From Treponema sp. (lineage in GTDB: Bacteria; Spirochaetota; Spirochaetia; Treponematales; Treponemataceae), in assembly GCA_016281495.1 (NCBI GenBank), contig JAEEIU010000038.1, positions 62,001 to 126,000 of the forward strand: a stretch of 64,000 bases of DNA. The letters are read 5' to 3'. Below the pieces are notes generated by a model. It searched no databases, was not told the DNA's origin, and saw only the letters and a program-made list of their open reading frames with translations. The translations under genes were made by a program, and so were the position numbers. Of this stretch, positions 1 to 8,084 are shown piece by piece (positions within the stretch are counted from its first letter, which is position 1; the number at the start of each line of letters is the position of its first letter).

Positions 1-1
1 C

Positions 2-250
2 AGGCGTATAGTACAATACACACATATTCCTGTAGCTGTTTGTGCTCTTGATGGCGGATGGAAGCTGTCTAAAATGGGGGATTTGTTTACCAACCTTAAA
101 AAAGGCGCATACAGGGTAAAAGTCCTTAAAGTGTACAATGCCCCAGAGTCAAGGGAAGACGAAAAATCAATCCTAGAGGAAGCTCATTCACTTATTGAAA
201 ACCAACTGGAGCAATGGCGGAATCTTCCTCCTGCATCCCTTGATGTGTAA
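2..250 (+). CDS. C-terminal part of a probable PlsC-type lysophospholipid acyltransferase (partial)
   Basis: The window opens inside this gene; 82 codons plus TAA remain. The visible residues include HIPVAVCALDGG, then a basic stretch and GAYRVKVLKVYNAPES, ending with a helix rich in Glu, Leu and Gln. This resembles the tail of 1-acyl-glycerol-3-phosphate acyltransferases, where a conserved segment about P-V-V-P-V-A is followed by a short beta pair and an amphipathic helix. The diagnostic HX4D and EGTR boxes would lie upstream, outside the window, so the family call is an inference from a short piece. It ends 120 bases before the next gene, and a separate promoter sits in that gap, so it is probably not cotranscribed with what follows. 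Confidence 0.45.
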   Translation, partial: RRIVQYTHIPVAVCALDGGWKLSKMGDLFTNLKKGAYRVKVLKVYNAPESREDEKSILEEAHSLIENQLEQWRNLPPASLDV

Positions 251-307
251 GTGCCTGATTTTATGCGTAAATTGCCTTATTTTTCGATAAATATTAGACT
301 TTTCATA

Positions 308-337
308 TTGACACAACAACAAAAATTTGTATATTAT
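308..337 (+). promoter_or_regulatory. sigma70-type promoter for the zinc ribbon-rpsT-hup-lnt run
   Basis: A perfect -35 box TTGACA (308-313) is followed after 18 bases by TATTAT (332-337), with AT-rich flanks. A strong Shine-Dalgarno (GGAGG, 360-364) and the ATG of the small zinc-ribbon gene follow. It is the only good promoter seen before rpsT, hup and lnt. Confidence 0.75.
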
Positions 338-370
338 TGTAATACTGAATTTTAGAAATGGAGGAGATCT

Positions 371-544
371 ATGGCTGGAGCCAGTAAAAACTCTCGTACG
401 ACTGTTGCGACTCAGAAATTCATCTGCCCTGATTGTAGTGGTGAAATTGTAATGAAAACCATATTTGAAAACGGCAGATTAAGAAATATCGCTGAATGCC
501 AGAAGTGCAAGCGTACAGAAAGAAGACCAAAGGACTTTAAATAA
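371..544 (+). CDS. small zinc-ribbon protein (57 aa)
   Basis: Short gene with GGAGG six bases before ATG, placed directly behind a strong promoter and 43 bases ahead of rpsT. The protein has about 18 polar N-terminal residues, then two knuckles, CPDC and CQKC, spaced about 20 residues apart as in a zinc ribbon, and a basic tail (KRTERRPKDFK). That size, charge and position next to the gene for ribosomal protein S20 suggest a ribosome- or RNA-associated role, loosely like bL33 or bL32, but I do not recognise it as either. No catalytic motif is visible. Function unknown; I am confident only that it is a real gene. Confidence 0.75.
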   Translation: MAGASKNSRTTVATQKFICPDCSGEIVMKTIFENGRLRNIAECQKCKRTERRPKDFK

Positions 545-587
545 GTAACTTGGCTGTTTAACTACAATATCAAATGGGGGTAATCCT

Positions 588-866
588 TTGTCAGTAAAGA
601 AATCATCTGCAGAAAAGAAACATGCTCAGAGCGAAGTTCGCCGTCTGCGTAACAAGTCAGTAAAGTCAGGATGTCGTACATCAGCTAAGAAATTTGTGGC
701 TGCTGTTCAGAAAAAAGATCAGAAACTTGCTCAGGAACTTCTGGTTGCATTGCAGTCAGAACTCGATAATGCCCAGCGCAAGGGAATCATGCACAGAAAT
801 GCTGTGGCCCGCAAAAAGAGCCGCATGTACAAACTTTACAACAATACTTTTGCTGCTGCCAAATAA
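588..866 (+). CDS. rpsT: 30S ribosomal protein S20
   Basis: Encodes S20 (bS20), which binds 16S rRNA early in small-subunit assembly. The 92-residue length is typical; the N-terminus (VKKSSAEKKHAQSEVRRLRN) and the later AVARKKSRMYKLYN segment are the basic helices of the family. The start is TTG at 588, supported by GGGGG at 576-580 seven bases upstream; no ATG lies in frame before the conserved part. Poor start codons are common on S20 genes, which in enteric bacteria take part in autoregulation. It is followed by a strongly structured intergenic segment before hup. Confidence 0.93.
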   Translation: MSVKKSSAEKKHAQSEVRRLRNKSVKSGCRTSAKKFVAAVQKKDQKLAQELLVALQSELDNAQRKGIMHRNAVARKKSRMYKLYNNTFAAAK

Positions 867-873
867 ATAAACT

Positions 874-944
874 GGGGTATACCCTGTACCCCGGACAACT
901 CATGAGAAGCATCCAGCCTCACGCAGGCCGGATTTGCTTGTCAT
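874..944 (+). other. two stem-loops between rpsT and hup
   Basis: The first hairpin pairs GGGGTA (874-879) with TACCCC (887-892) around a 7-base loop. The second is longer: ATGA (902-905) with TCAT (941-944), AAGCATCC with GGATTTGCTT (a two-base bulge), and GCCT (916-919) with AGGC (925-928) around CACGC. Neither is followed by a U-run, so they look like mRNA processing, stabilising or attenuation elements rather than simple terminators. hup has its own Shine-Dalgarno just after them. Confidence 0.5.
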
Positions 945-974
945 CTCTTCCGTTTGTTCCAGGAGTGTGTTTAT

Positions 975-1286
975 ATGTCTTCTAAAAAAGTTACAAAATC
1001 CGATTTAGTTGAAGCAGTATATCAAAATTCAGATTACGAAAAAAAATGCATTCAGGATGTTTTAGAACATTTGTTGGGGCAACTAAAAGAATCTCTTAAA
1101 GACGGAAACATAATTGAGTTGCGTGGATTTGGGACCTTTGAGCCAAGACTTAGAAAGGGTAGGTCAAAAGCCCGTAATCCAAAAACCGGAGAGCAGCTTG
1201 CCGTAGCACCACATTATGTTGTTGCATTCAGATCAGGTCAGGAATTAAAAAAAGCTCTTTGGGAATTGCCAATCGAAACCAAATGA
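975..1286 (+). CDS. hup: HU family DNA-binding protein
   Basis: Histone-like protein that binds and bends DNA as a dimer. From ATG at 975 it is 103 residues, slightly longer than the usual 90 because of a short N-terminal lead. The hallmark FGTFEPRLRKGRSKARNPKTG region forms the DNA-grasping arm, followed by VAFRSGQELKKAL, the closing helix. The reading frame is open upstream to a TTG at 954, but ATG 975 is preceded by CAGGAG (961-965) at a workable distance and gives the standard start MSSKKVTKSDLVEAV. Its TGA overlaps the ATG of lnt (ATGA), so the two are translationally coupled. Confidence 0.93.
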   Translation: MSSKKVTKSDLVEAVYQNSDYEKKCIQDVLEHLLGQLKESLKDGNIIELRGFGTFEPRLRKGRSKARNPKTGEQLAVAPHYVVAFRSGQELKKALWELPIETK

Positions 1287-2953
1287 AATGGTATTTTCGA
1301 ATCCTTCTTGTTATAATCGCCGCCTTGTTTTTTAACCTGGCTCATCCAAACATTGTATTTGAAAACGGTATATCCTTTTTTGCATTCATCGCATTAATTC
1401 CGCTTTTTGTCAGCATAAGATATTCTTCAATTTCCTTTTCATTTTTCTCTGGACTTTTGTATGGGGCCCTTTCCTACGGCCTTTTGTTCTCGTGGATTGG
1501 TACATACAGTTCCTACGCCATGATCATCGGAGTCATAGCCTTTTCCCTGCTTTTTGGGTTGTTGTTCATTGCACTTAAAGCAAGCGATTTGTTTTTTAAG
1601 AAAAAATCATTTTACATCATGGCACTTATATGGTGCATATTCGAATACCTTAAAACAAAGGGCTTTCTTGGATTCAGCTATGGAATCCTGGGTTATGCAT
1701 TATGGAAGTCGCCCCTGCTGATTCAGTGTGCAAAGTTTGGCGGAGTTTGGCTCTTATCCTCATTGTGTGCTTTTACCTCGGCATTATTTGCATCAATCTC
1801 ATATGCAGCCTATGCCTCTTTCAGCTCAACTCCATCATATTCCTCAAAAAAAGTATCCACGATATTGTACATCCTAAAATCTCACTTTATATCAATTTTC
1901 ATTCTGCTCATAAGTTTTACGGGAATTGTCATTTTCGGTTTTTATTCAATCAATAAAACCCAGGGACCTGTTAAGAAAATTCCTGTTCTATGCGTCCAGA
2001 ATAACACGGACTCAAACAAATACGGAACAGATGTCTATAAAAAAGATGTTTCAACCCTGATTTCACTTACACAAGAAGGCATAAAAAAGCATCCGGAGAC
2101 TGCCATTGTAATCTGGCCGGAAACATCCGTTGTACCTCCTATAGAAATGCATTATTCAAATGGAGAACAGGACGAAAGGTATGATTTGATAAAAAAACTT
2201 CTTCTGTTTATTAAGGATACTGGAAAGTGCTTTGTAATTGGCAATCAAAGAAGTGTGGATAATGGCGGGCTTTATTCTGATGACTATAATTCATGTCTCG
2301 TGTTTGATTCCATGCTTGAAAATGTCATTCCTCCGGAACCTCTCGTTTATGCAAAAAATCATCTTGTTCCCTTTACGGAATATTTCCCGTATGAAAAAGC
2401 TTTTCCTTCACTTTATGAAAAACTTCTTGACGGTGATACTCATCTTTGGACTCCCGGGCATGAAAAAACTGTATTCGATTTGCGTAATGTAAAATTTTCC
2501 ACACCGATTTGTTTTGAGGACAGCTTCGGGAATCTTTGCAGGAGTTTTGTCAATAATGGAGCAGAGTGCCTTTTTAACCTGAGTAATGATTCGTGGTCAG
2601 GAAAAAGGTTCTGTCAAAAGCAGCATCTTTCCATGGCTGTCTTTAGAAGTGTTGAAAATGAAGTTCCTTCAGCAAGAAGTACTGCCAGTGGTGTGACATG
2701 TTTCATAGACTTAAGGGGCAGGATTGTTGATGAAGTGGAGCAGTTCTGTGAAGATTATGCCTTTTATAATATTGAAATCCCGATGAAAAAAAATCAAACC
2801 CCGTATACAAGATTTGGAGACTGGCTTCCGATATTTGAAATTATCTTACTGTGTTTGATCATTCTTTTTAATTTTTTAAGATATATCGTTAAAAAATTAG
2901 CAATAACAAGCTCAATACTAGTTGAAAAAAAGGGCAAAAAAGAGGTAAAATAG
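1283..2953 (+). CDS. lnt: apolipoprotein N-acyltransferase
   Basis: Transfers an acyl chain from phospholipid to the N-terminal cysteine of apolipoproteins in the inner membrane, the last step of lipoprotein maturation. From ATG 1283 it is 556 residues: several membrane helices in the first ~220, a periplasmic nitrilase-type domain, and a last membrane helix near 520-545. The catalytic triad is visible: Glu280 in WPETSVVPP, Lys358 in YAKNHLVPF, and Cys410 in PICFEDSFG. ATG 1283 overlaps the hup stop by four bases; an upstream in-frame TTG at 1259 lies inside hup and is less likely. The neighbouring envelope genes and several lipoboxes in this window fit a lipoprotein-rich spirochaete envelope. 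Confidence 0.92.
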   Translation: MKWYFRILLVIIAALFFNLAHPNIVFENGISFFAFIALIPLFVSIRYSSISFSFFSGLLYGALSYGLLFSWIGTYSSYAMIIGVIAFSLLFGLLFIALKASDLFFKKKSFYIMALIWCIFEYLKTKGFLGFSYGILGYALWKSPLLIQCAKFGGVWLLSSLCAFTSALFASISYAAYASFSSTPSYSSKKVSTILYILKSHFISIFILLISFTGIVIFGFYSINKTQGPVKKIPVLCVQNNTDSNKYGTDVYKKDVSTLISLTQEGIKKHPETAIVIWPETSVVPPIEMHYSNGEQDERYDLIKKLLLFIKDTGKCFVIGNQRSVDNGGLYSDDYNSCLVFDSMLENVIPPEPLVYAKNHLVPFTEYFPYEKAFPSLYEKLLDGDTHLWTPGHEKTVFDLRNVKFSTPICFEDSFGNLCRSFVNNGAECLFNLSNDSWSGKRFCQKQHLSMAVFRSVENEVPSARSTASGVTCFIDLRGRIVDEVEQFCEDYAFYNIEIPMKKNQTPYTRFGDWLPIFEIILLCLIILFNFLRYIVKKLAITSSILVEKKGKKEVK

Positions 2954-2957
2954 ATTT

Positions 2958-3371
2958 ATGGCTACTGAAATTTTAAATGAGACAGTATTTGGGCAGGAAA
3001 CAGAATTTGACGGAGTCCTGCATTTTACAGACAATCTGGTTATCACCGGTCGCTTTAACGGCACTATCGATGCCAGTGGAGCCCTAGAAATAGACAGAAC
3101 AGCTATCTGCACGGTTGACAGGATGTCTGCCAACTCCATCGTTGTATACGGCAACGTAACAGGAGACCTGGAGGCTCAGGAACGAGTTGAGCTTTGCAAG
3201 GGAAGCAAGGTCAGGGGCAACATCAAGACAGCAAATCTCAGGATTGCAGATAATGTTGAATTTGAAGGTCAGGTTTCAATGATAGATGATTTACCTGACA
3301 TCAACATTTTCTCTGTAGCATCTTCCGAATATAAGAGCGCCCTAATTGTAAAAAATGATGAGCTTTCTTAA
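2958..3371 (+). CDS. bactofilin family protein
   Basis: Bactofilins polymerise without nucleotide into filaments built on a right-handed beta-helix and help set cell shape or polar organisation. This 137-residue protein has the regular pattern of short hydrophobic strands with Gly and Asn turns (LVITGRFNGTIDASGALEID, NSIVVYGNVTGDLEAQERVEL, SKVRGNIKTANLRI) that makes up the beta-helix core. It has no membrane helix or signal peptide, so it is cytoplasmic. ATG 2958 follows an AGAGG site and lies four bases after lnt, so it is probably the last gene of that operon; a terminator-like hairpin follows at 3392. Confidence 0.88.
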   Translation: MATEILNETVFGQETEFDGVLHFTDNLVITGRFNGTIDASGALEIDRTAICTVDRMSANSIVVYGNVTGDLEAQERVELCKGSKVRGNIKTANLRIADNVEFEGQVSMIDDLPDINIFSVASSEYKSALIVKNDELS

Positions 3372-3391
3372 CAAGTAATGAGGCATTGTTC

Positions 3392-3422
3392 AAGAGGCAT
3401 GCTGTGAGGCGTTGCCTTTTTT
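3392..3422 (+). terminator. probable Rho-independent terminator after the bactofilin gene
   Basis: AAGAGGCA (3392-3399) can pair with TGCCTTTT (3413-3420) including one G-U pair around a 13-base loop, and the descending arm runs into a T-run. The stem is short and the loop large, so strength is uncertain. Confidence 0.5.
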
Positions 3423-3436
3423 ATGATGCCCAATAC

Positions 3437-3466
3437 TTGACAAAATCCGCTTTTTAGGGGTAAAAT
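3437..3466 (+). promoter_or_regulatory. sigma70-type promoter upstream of rho
   Basis: TTGACA (3437-3442), an 18-base spacer and TAAAAT (3461-3466). It would give a leader of about 160 bases before the rho ATG. A second TTGACA at 3559-3564 lacks a clear -10 box at the right distance. Long leaders on rho are common where Rho autoregulates. Confidence 0.55.
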
Positions 3467-3633
3467 AACAAAAGTAGTGGGAGTACAAGTCTTTAGTTTG
3501 TCTATACATTCCCGTATATAATACTAAGAATTATAAGAGATATATTTTTTTGAAATCCTTGACATTTTATTATGACGGTAACCGCATTGTACTGTCTTTT
3601 TAAATCTGAATCTACTAAACATGGAGATTTATA

Positions 3634-5364
3634 ATGGCTATTGTAAAGCACCGGACATCAAGCTCAGCAGATGAATCACAGACAGAGGAAATTTCAGCCT
3701 CAGCGAGCTCAGAGAACGTTTCTGCAGAATCAGAGTCAGCAGAAAATGCTGCTACAGAAAAACCAAAAAGACGCAGAGTAGTGCGTAAAGTTTCAGTCGC
3801 ACCAACAGAAGAAGAGGCAAAAACAGATGCCACTTCTGTAACAACGCCAGAATCTACAGCAGATGCTGCTCAGGAAAGCCTGGCAGATGAAAACACATCA
3901 GAGACTCCCGCACCACATTATCAAAACAGACGTTATACCAACACGGGTGGAAGCCGCTTTACAAATTCAAACAGAAGATACAACAATTACAGAAACGGCA
4001 ATTATGACAGGAATGCCCAGGCCAGACTGGAGGCAGCGGAGGCATCCCAGCACATAGAGAATCCCGAAGAATATGAATCAAAGCCACGCCTTCTGATTAA
4101 TGACCTGACTAAGATGGGTATGCATGAACTGCGAGATCTTGCCATCCAGTATGGAATCTCCGCTGACGATCTTGCTCCGATGAAAAAACAGGACCTCATC
4201 TTTACAATTTTGAAGGCACATACAGAACATGGTGGAATCATTTTTGCCAGCGGTGCACTTGAAATCCTCCCAGACGGCTATGGCTTCCTGCGAAGTCCTC
4301 AGAACTCATATCTTCCAGGCCCTGATGATATTTATATTTCTCCAAGTCAGATCAGGCTTTTCAACCTTAAAACTGGAGACACGATTTACGGTCAAACAAG
4401 AAGTCCAAAGGATGGAGAACGCTTCTTTGCATTGCTTCGTATCGAAACCGTTAACTTTGATGACCCAAGGGTTGCTCAGACACGAATTCCTTTTGAAAAC
4501 CTTACTCCTCTTTATCCGAATTCAAAGCTAAGACTTGAAACTGTAAGCACAGAACTTTCTACACGTATTGTTGATTTGTTCGCACCAATAGGAAAAGGCC
4601 AGCGTCTTTTGATTGTCGCTCCTCCTAAGGCCGGTAAAACCATTTTGATGCAGAAAATAGCAAATGCAATCACTGCCAATAATCCGGAAGTCTACCTGAT
4701 AGTTCTTTTGATTGATGAACGCCCAGAGGAAGTTACCGAAATGGAGCGCAGCATACAGGCAGAAGTTATTTCTTCAACATTTGACGAGCAGGCAACACGA
4801 CACGTTCAGGTTGCTGAAATGGTTTTGGAAAAGGCAAAACGTCTTGTTGAACATAAAAAGGATGTCGTCATATTCCTTGATTCAATTACACGTCTTGCCC
4901 GCGCATATAACCAGACTGTTCCTACATCTGGAAAGGTTCTTAGCGGTGGTGTTGACTCAAATGCACTACATAAGCCAAAGAGATTTTTCGGTGCCGCAAG
5001 AAATGTAGAGGAGGGTGGTTCACTTACAATCATCTCCACTTCTCTTATTGAAACAGGAAGCCGCATGGATGAAGTTATCTTTGAGGAATTCAAGGGTACA
5101 GGAAACAGTGAGATTGACCTTGACAGGAAACTTGCCGAGCGCCGTCTTTTCCCTGCCATCAACATCAAAAAATCTGGAACAAGAAAAGAAGAGCTTTTGC
5201 TTACTGAAAATGAACTTCAGAAGATTTGGGTTCTTAGAAAAGTTCTTAATCCGATGGAAGATGCAGATATTCTTGAATTGATCATGGACAAGATGAAAAA
5301 GTCAAAGGATAATGACGCATTCTTGGCTTCCATGAATACCGGAACTGCCGGAATGGACAGCTAA
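3634..5364 (+). CDS. rho: transcription termination factor Rho with extended N-terminus
   Basis: Hexameric RNA helicase that ends transcription. The 576-residue protein starts with about 152 extra residues: an acidic Ser/Glu/Ala part (1-45), a basic patch ([10 protein letters not shown]), another acidic part, then an Asn/Arg/Tyr-rich run near 97-131. The normal Rho begins near residue 152 with an N-terminal helical domain, followed by the RNA-binding fold ([11 protein letters not shown], about 212-222) and the ATPase with Walker A APPKAGKT (329-336) and the [11 protein letters not shown] segment. GGAG eight bases before ATG supports the start. It stands alone behind its own promoter and is convergent with cca. 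N-terminal extensions of Rho occur in several phyla; the one here is low complexity. Confidence 0.95.
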   Translation: MAIVKHRTSSSADESQTEEISASASSENVSAESESAENAATEKPKRRRVVRKVSVAPTEEEAKTDATSVTTPESTADAAQESLADENTSETPAPHYQNRRYTNTGGSRFTNSNRRYNNYRNGNYDRNAQARLEAAEASQHIENPEEYESKPRLLINDLTKMGMHELRDLAIQYGISADDLAPMKKQDLIFTILKAHTEHGGIIFASGALEILPDGYGFLRSPQNSYLPGPDDIYISPSQIRLFNLKTGDTIYGQTRSPKDGERFFALLRIETVNFDDPRVAQTRIPFENLTPLYPNSKLRLETVSTELSTRIVDLFAPIGKGQRLLIVAPPKAGKTILMQKIANAITANNPEVYLIVLLIDERPEEVTEMERSIQAEVISSTFDEQATRHVQVAEMVLEKAKRLVEHKKDVVIFLDSITRLARAYNQTVPTSGKVLSGGVDSNALHKPKRFFGAARNVEEGGSLTIISTSLIETGSRMDEVIFEEFKGTGNSEIDLDRKLAERRLFPAINIKKSGTRKEELLLTENELQKIWVLRKVLNPMEDADILELIMDKMKKSKDNDAFLASMNTGTAGMDS

Positions 5365-5412
5365 AAACAGAATCAACTTCAACTTCTCATGAGTCAGCCT
5401 TACGAGACAGAA

Positions 5413-6810
5413 TCAATCTGGGCAATATTTGTTTGTCCAGATTTTTTTTGCACATTCAAGAAGTTTTTCGCGGTCATTCATCTCTGGTGAATCAGTCACA
5501 GCCTCAAACAGTTCCCTTAGAATCGCACCAAGAGCTTTCCCTGCAGGAATGTTCAGTTTCATCAAATCATTACCGTTTATTGCAAGATCCTTTATGCTCA
5601 TGGCAGATTTTGATTCCTGGCATTTTTCAACACGAGTCCTGAGTTCTGCCAAAAGCATGAATGTCGGAGAACCATCAACAAGCGGAACTGCATGCATTCC
5701 ATATATGTCCGCTATCCTCAGTGCAATCAAATCATCAAAATTTTCATATCCTACACGAATTATAAAACGCCTGACAGTGGAATCAGACCAGCTTTTCTCA
5801 TAATAGAACATGTGCTCTCGGACAAGATGACATACCCGGTTAATCGTTTCATTCGGGAATTTCAAGCGGGTCATTATTGTGCGGCATTTTTTCTCTGAGA
5901 TTACCTCGTGTTTGTGAAAATGAATCAGCTCAACACCGTCTTTAATTTCAGTTGAACGTACGTCTGGTTTTCCTATATCATGAAAAAAAGCTGCAAGACG
6001 TACGATAAGACTTTCTTTTGTAGCACCATCACAGGCATAAAAAAGATGGTCTGCTACATCAAAATCATGAAAACCTCTCGCATCATGCTGCATGCATCCC
6101 CTGCAACTCTTGAATTCAGGAATAAAGATGTCAAGTATGCCAGTTTGCTCCAGAAGCCTCAGAGAAGCTCCAGGATTTTCAGTCATCAACATTTTACACC
6201 ATTCATCCCTAAATCTTTCCACTGAAACTGAGGCCGTTTTTTTCAACACAGCTGGTTCAGAGACAGCCTTTAGGGTAGCTTCATCAATCATAAAATCAAG
6301 TTGGCCGGCAAAACGTATTGCACGTACAGGCCTCAATCCATCCTCATCAAAACGCTCAAGAGGGGAGCCTACTGTCCTTATTATTTTTCTCTTTATGTCT
6401 TCCTGACCGTCATAGGGATCAATCAAATCTCCTGTTTCCAAGTCAGCCGCAATTGCATTTATTGTAAAATCCCGCCTTGATAAATCTTCCTCTATCGTAG
6501 CAGCATAAGCCACTTCATCAGGATGTCTTCCGTCTGAATATGAGCTTTCGGTCCTGAATGTCGTGGTCTCTATATCGTGCCCAAATATATGGATTGTAAC
6601 AGTTCCGTGAGCAATTCCGGTGGGAATCACACGATGAAAAATCTTCATCACTTGTTCTGGAGTTGCATTTGTTGCCAAGTCCCAGTCGTGGCCTTCTTTT
6701 TTCCTTAAAATGTCCCTTACAGCTCCACCAACAAGATATGCCTTATATCCGTTCTTTTTGAAAATATCATTGACTTTAACAAGATCTGCAGGTATTCTTA
6801 TTCTATTCAT
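5413..6810 (-). CDS. cca: CCA tRNA nucleotidyltransferase with HD domain
   Basis: Adds or repairs the CCA end of tRNAs using CTP and ATP. The nucleotidyltransferase motif is at the N-terminus (YLVGGAVRDILRKKEGHDWD, with the metal-binding Asp pair), followed by RRDFTINAIA and the RPVRAIRFA motif of class II enzymes. An HD-type region with FFHDIGKPD lies in the middle. At 465 residues it fits bacterial CCA-adding enzymes with an HD domain; poly(A) polymerase is a close relative and cannot be fully excluded. The start ATG at 6810 has no clear Shine-Dalgarno, and a TATAAT (6825-6820 on this strand) lies only nine bases upstream, so the leader may be very short. It is divergent from thiN and convergent with rho. 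Confidence 0.88.
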   Translation of the reverse strand: MNRIRIPADLVKVNDIFKKNGYKAYLVGGAVRDILRKKEGHDWDLATNATPEQVMKIFHRVIPTGIAHGTVTIHIFGHDIETTTFRTESSYSDGRHPDEVAYAATIEEDLSRRDFTINAIAADLETGDLIDPYDGQEDIKRKIIRTVGSPLERFDEDGLRPVRAIRFAGQLDFMIDEATLKAVSEPAVLKKTASVSVERFRDEWCKMLMTENPGASLRLLEQTGILDIFIPEFKSCRGCMQHDARGFHDFDVADHLFYACDGATKESLIVRLAAFFHDIGKPDVRSTEIKDGVELIHFHKHEVISEKKCRTIMTRLKFPNETINRVCHLVREHMFYYEKSWSDSTVRRFIIRVGYENFDDLIALRIADIYGMHAVPLVDGSPTFMLLAELRTRVEKCQESKSAMSIKDLAINGNDLMKLNIPAGKALGAILRELFEAVTDSPEMNDREKLLECAKKIWTNKYCPD

Positions 6811-6847
6811 CGTGTTTTTATTATATCATAAATAAAGGTTGAATGCT

Positions 6848-7624
6848 ATGAATATTATCATTTTTACAGGAGGAAACCCTCCGGACACTCTTGATTTCAT
6901 GAAAATTTACAGAAGGATAGAGCAGGATGACAATCTGATCATTGCGGCGGACAGCGGAACAGACACTTTAAACAGAATGTCAGATAGTATAAAAAATCAT
7001 ACTTTTGTACAGACTGAAAATTCTACTATACAAGATAACTTGTTAAATAGTATACAAAATGATACGATTATCACTCCGTCTTATATCCTGGGTGATATGG
7101 ATAGCATGCAAGACAAAAGTTTGCTTAACAAATTTTCTAATGCGGAAATCATGGAATATGATTCATACAAAAATTTTACGGATACAGAACTGTCACTCAA
7201 GAAGGCATATGAAATCAATCCAGAGGCAAAAATCTTTTTGATTGGCGGAAATGGAGGAAGACCTGATCATTTTCTTGGAATTCTTGAAACTTTCTGCTCT
7301 GAACATCACCCTTCCGTATGGCTTTGCGGCCCGCAGGTTATATATTACATTTCTGATGGAGATACACTTACCGCTCAAAAATTAAATCCAAATGACATAA
7401 TCTCAATCGCAAGGGTTTGTTCTGGCTCAACAGAAGGGTTTGTCAGGACTTCAGGACTTGAATGGGGAGATGATTGCATGAGAAAGAAAGGAATGCCTAG
7501 CATATCAAACAGAATTAGAAAAACGGATACAGATTCTTTGGTTACAGTTACTGCTTGCGACGCACCTTTTCTGGTTTTTCTGCCATATAGCGCAGATGTC
7601 AAAGTCCGACCGAAAGATAAGTGA
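6848..7624 (+). CDS. thiN: thiamine pyrophosphokinase
   Basis: Makes thiamine diphosphate from thiamine and ATP. Diagnostic motifs: IIAADSGTD near the start, ILGDMDS in the middle, the DTELSLKKA motif, and GGNGGRPDHFLG, which form the active site shared by two subunits. At 258 residues from ATG 6848 it is a little longer than usual; a hydrophilic stretch of about 30 residues (Asn, Ser and Thr rich) is inserted between the DSGTD and GDMDS motifs. AAAGG nine bases before ATG 6848 favours it over the in-frame TTG at 6839. Its last 26 bases overlap the 3' end of the opposite-strand membrane protein gene. No other thiamine gene is nearby, which fits salvage of thiamine. Confidence 0.88.
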   Translation: MNIIIFTGGNPPDTLDFMKIYRRIEQDDNLIIAADSGTDTLNRMSDSIKNHTFVQTENSTIQDNLLNSIQNDTIITPSYILGDMDSMQDKSLLNKFSNAEIMEYDSYKNFTDTELSLKKAYEINPEAKIFLIGGNGGRPDHFLGILETFCSEHHPSVWLCGPQVIYYISDGDTLTAQKLNPNDIISIARVCSGSTEGFVRTSGLEWGDDCMRKKGMPSISNRIRKTDTDSLVTVTACDAPFLVFLPYSADVKVRPKDK

Positions 7625-7967
7625 TTCCGTACATAACCAAAAAGAGGCCGACGGCAAGAACAAGAGCCACAAGATACATGAGGAAATAAAGCAGATAGCG
7701 CAGTTTTTTATACACGATAGCCATTACCACGCTGAGGAAAAGTCCTGATACACTGAACAAGGCAAGAATGATTGTAAGGATGGAGCACCATTGCAAAAGG
7801 AACCTTTGGGAGCTGTCAAGAAACCCCTGATAATTGCCGGCGATATAAAGTCCGAACGTAGAAAGGACAGCAAGCGTCAGAAACATGGCTGCACGCCCCG
7901 TAAGCAGATAAAAAAATGAGGTATTACGATTGTTATTAGTTCCTTTCTTTGTTTTCTTTTTTCCCAT
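7599..7967 (-). CDS. small three-helix membrane protein, function unknown
   Basis: The 122-residue product begins with a very basic tail (GKKKTKKGTNNNRN) and then has three hydrophobic segments, near 22-45, 58-85 and 90-118. By the positive-inside rule the N-terminus should be cytoplasmic. I do not recognise the family. The gene is convergent with thiN, with the two reading frames overlapping by 26 bases at their ends. The Shine-Dalgarno is weak. A purely artefactual ORF is unlikely because the composition is that of a clean membrane protein. Confidence 0.6.
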   Translation of the reverse strand: MGKKKTKKGTNNNRNTSFFYLLTGRAAMFLTLAVLSTFGLYIAGNYQGFLDSSQRFLLQWCSILTIILALFSVSGLFLSVVMAIVYKKLRYLLYFLMYLVALVLAVGLFLVMYGITYLSVGL

Positions 7968-8084
7968 TTTTCAGTCCAGCAAAGAGCATATACCTCTTTA
8001 ACAAGGTCCTCAAATATAATATACTTCTTTTCGATAATTTATTCGACACATTTTTAATAATTTTGTGTTTTTTTGGGGATTTTT

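Noticed and set aside
3559-3590. Second TTGACA upstream of rho
   Set aside because: No acceptable -10 box lies 16 to 18 bases downstream; the promoter at 3437-3466 is better.
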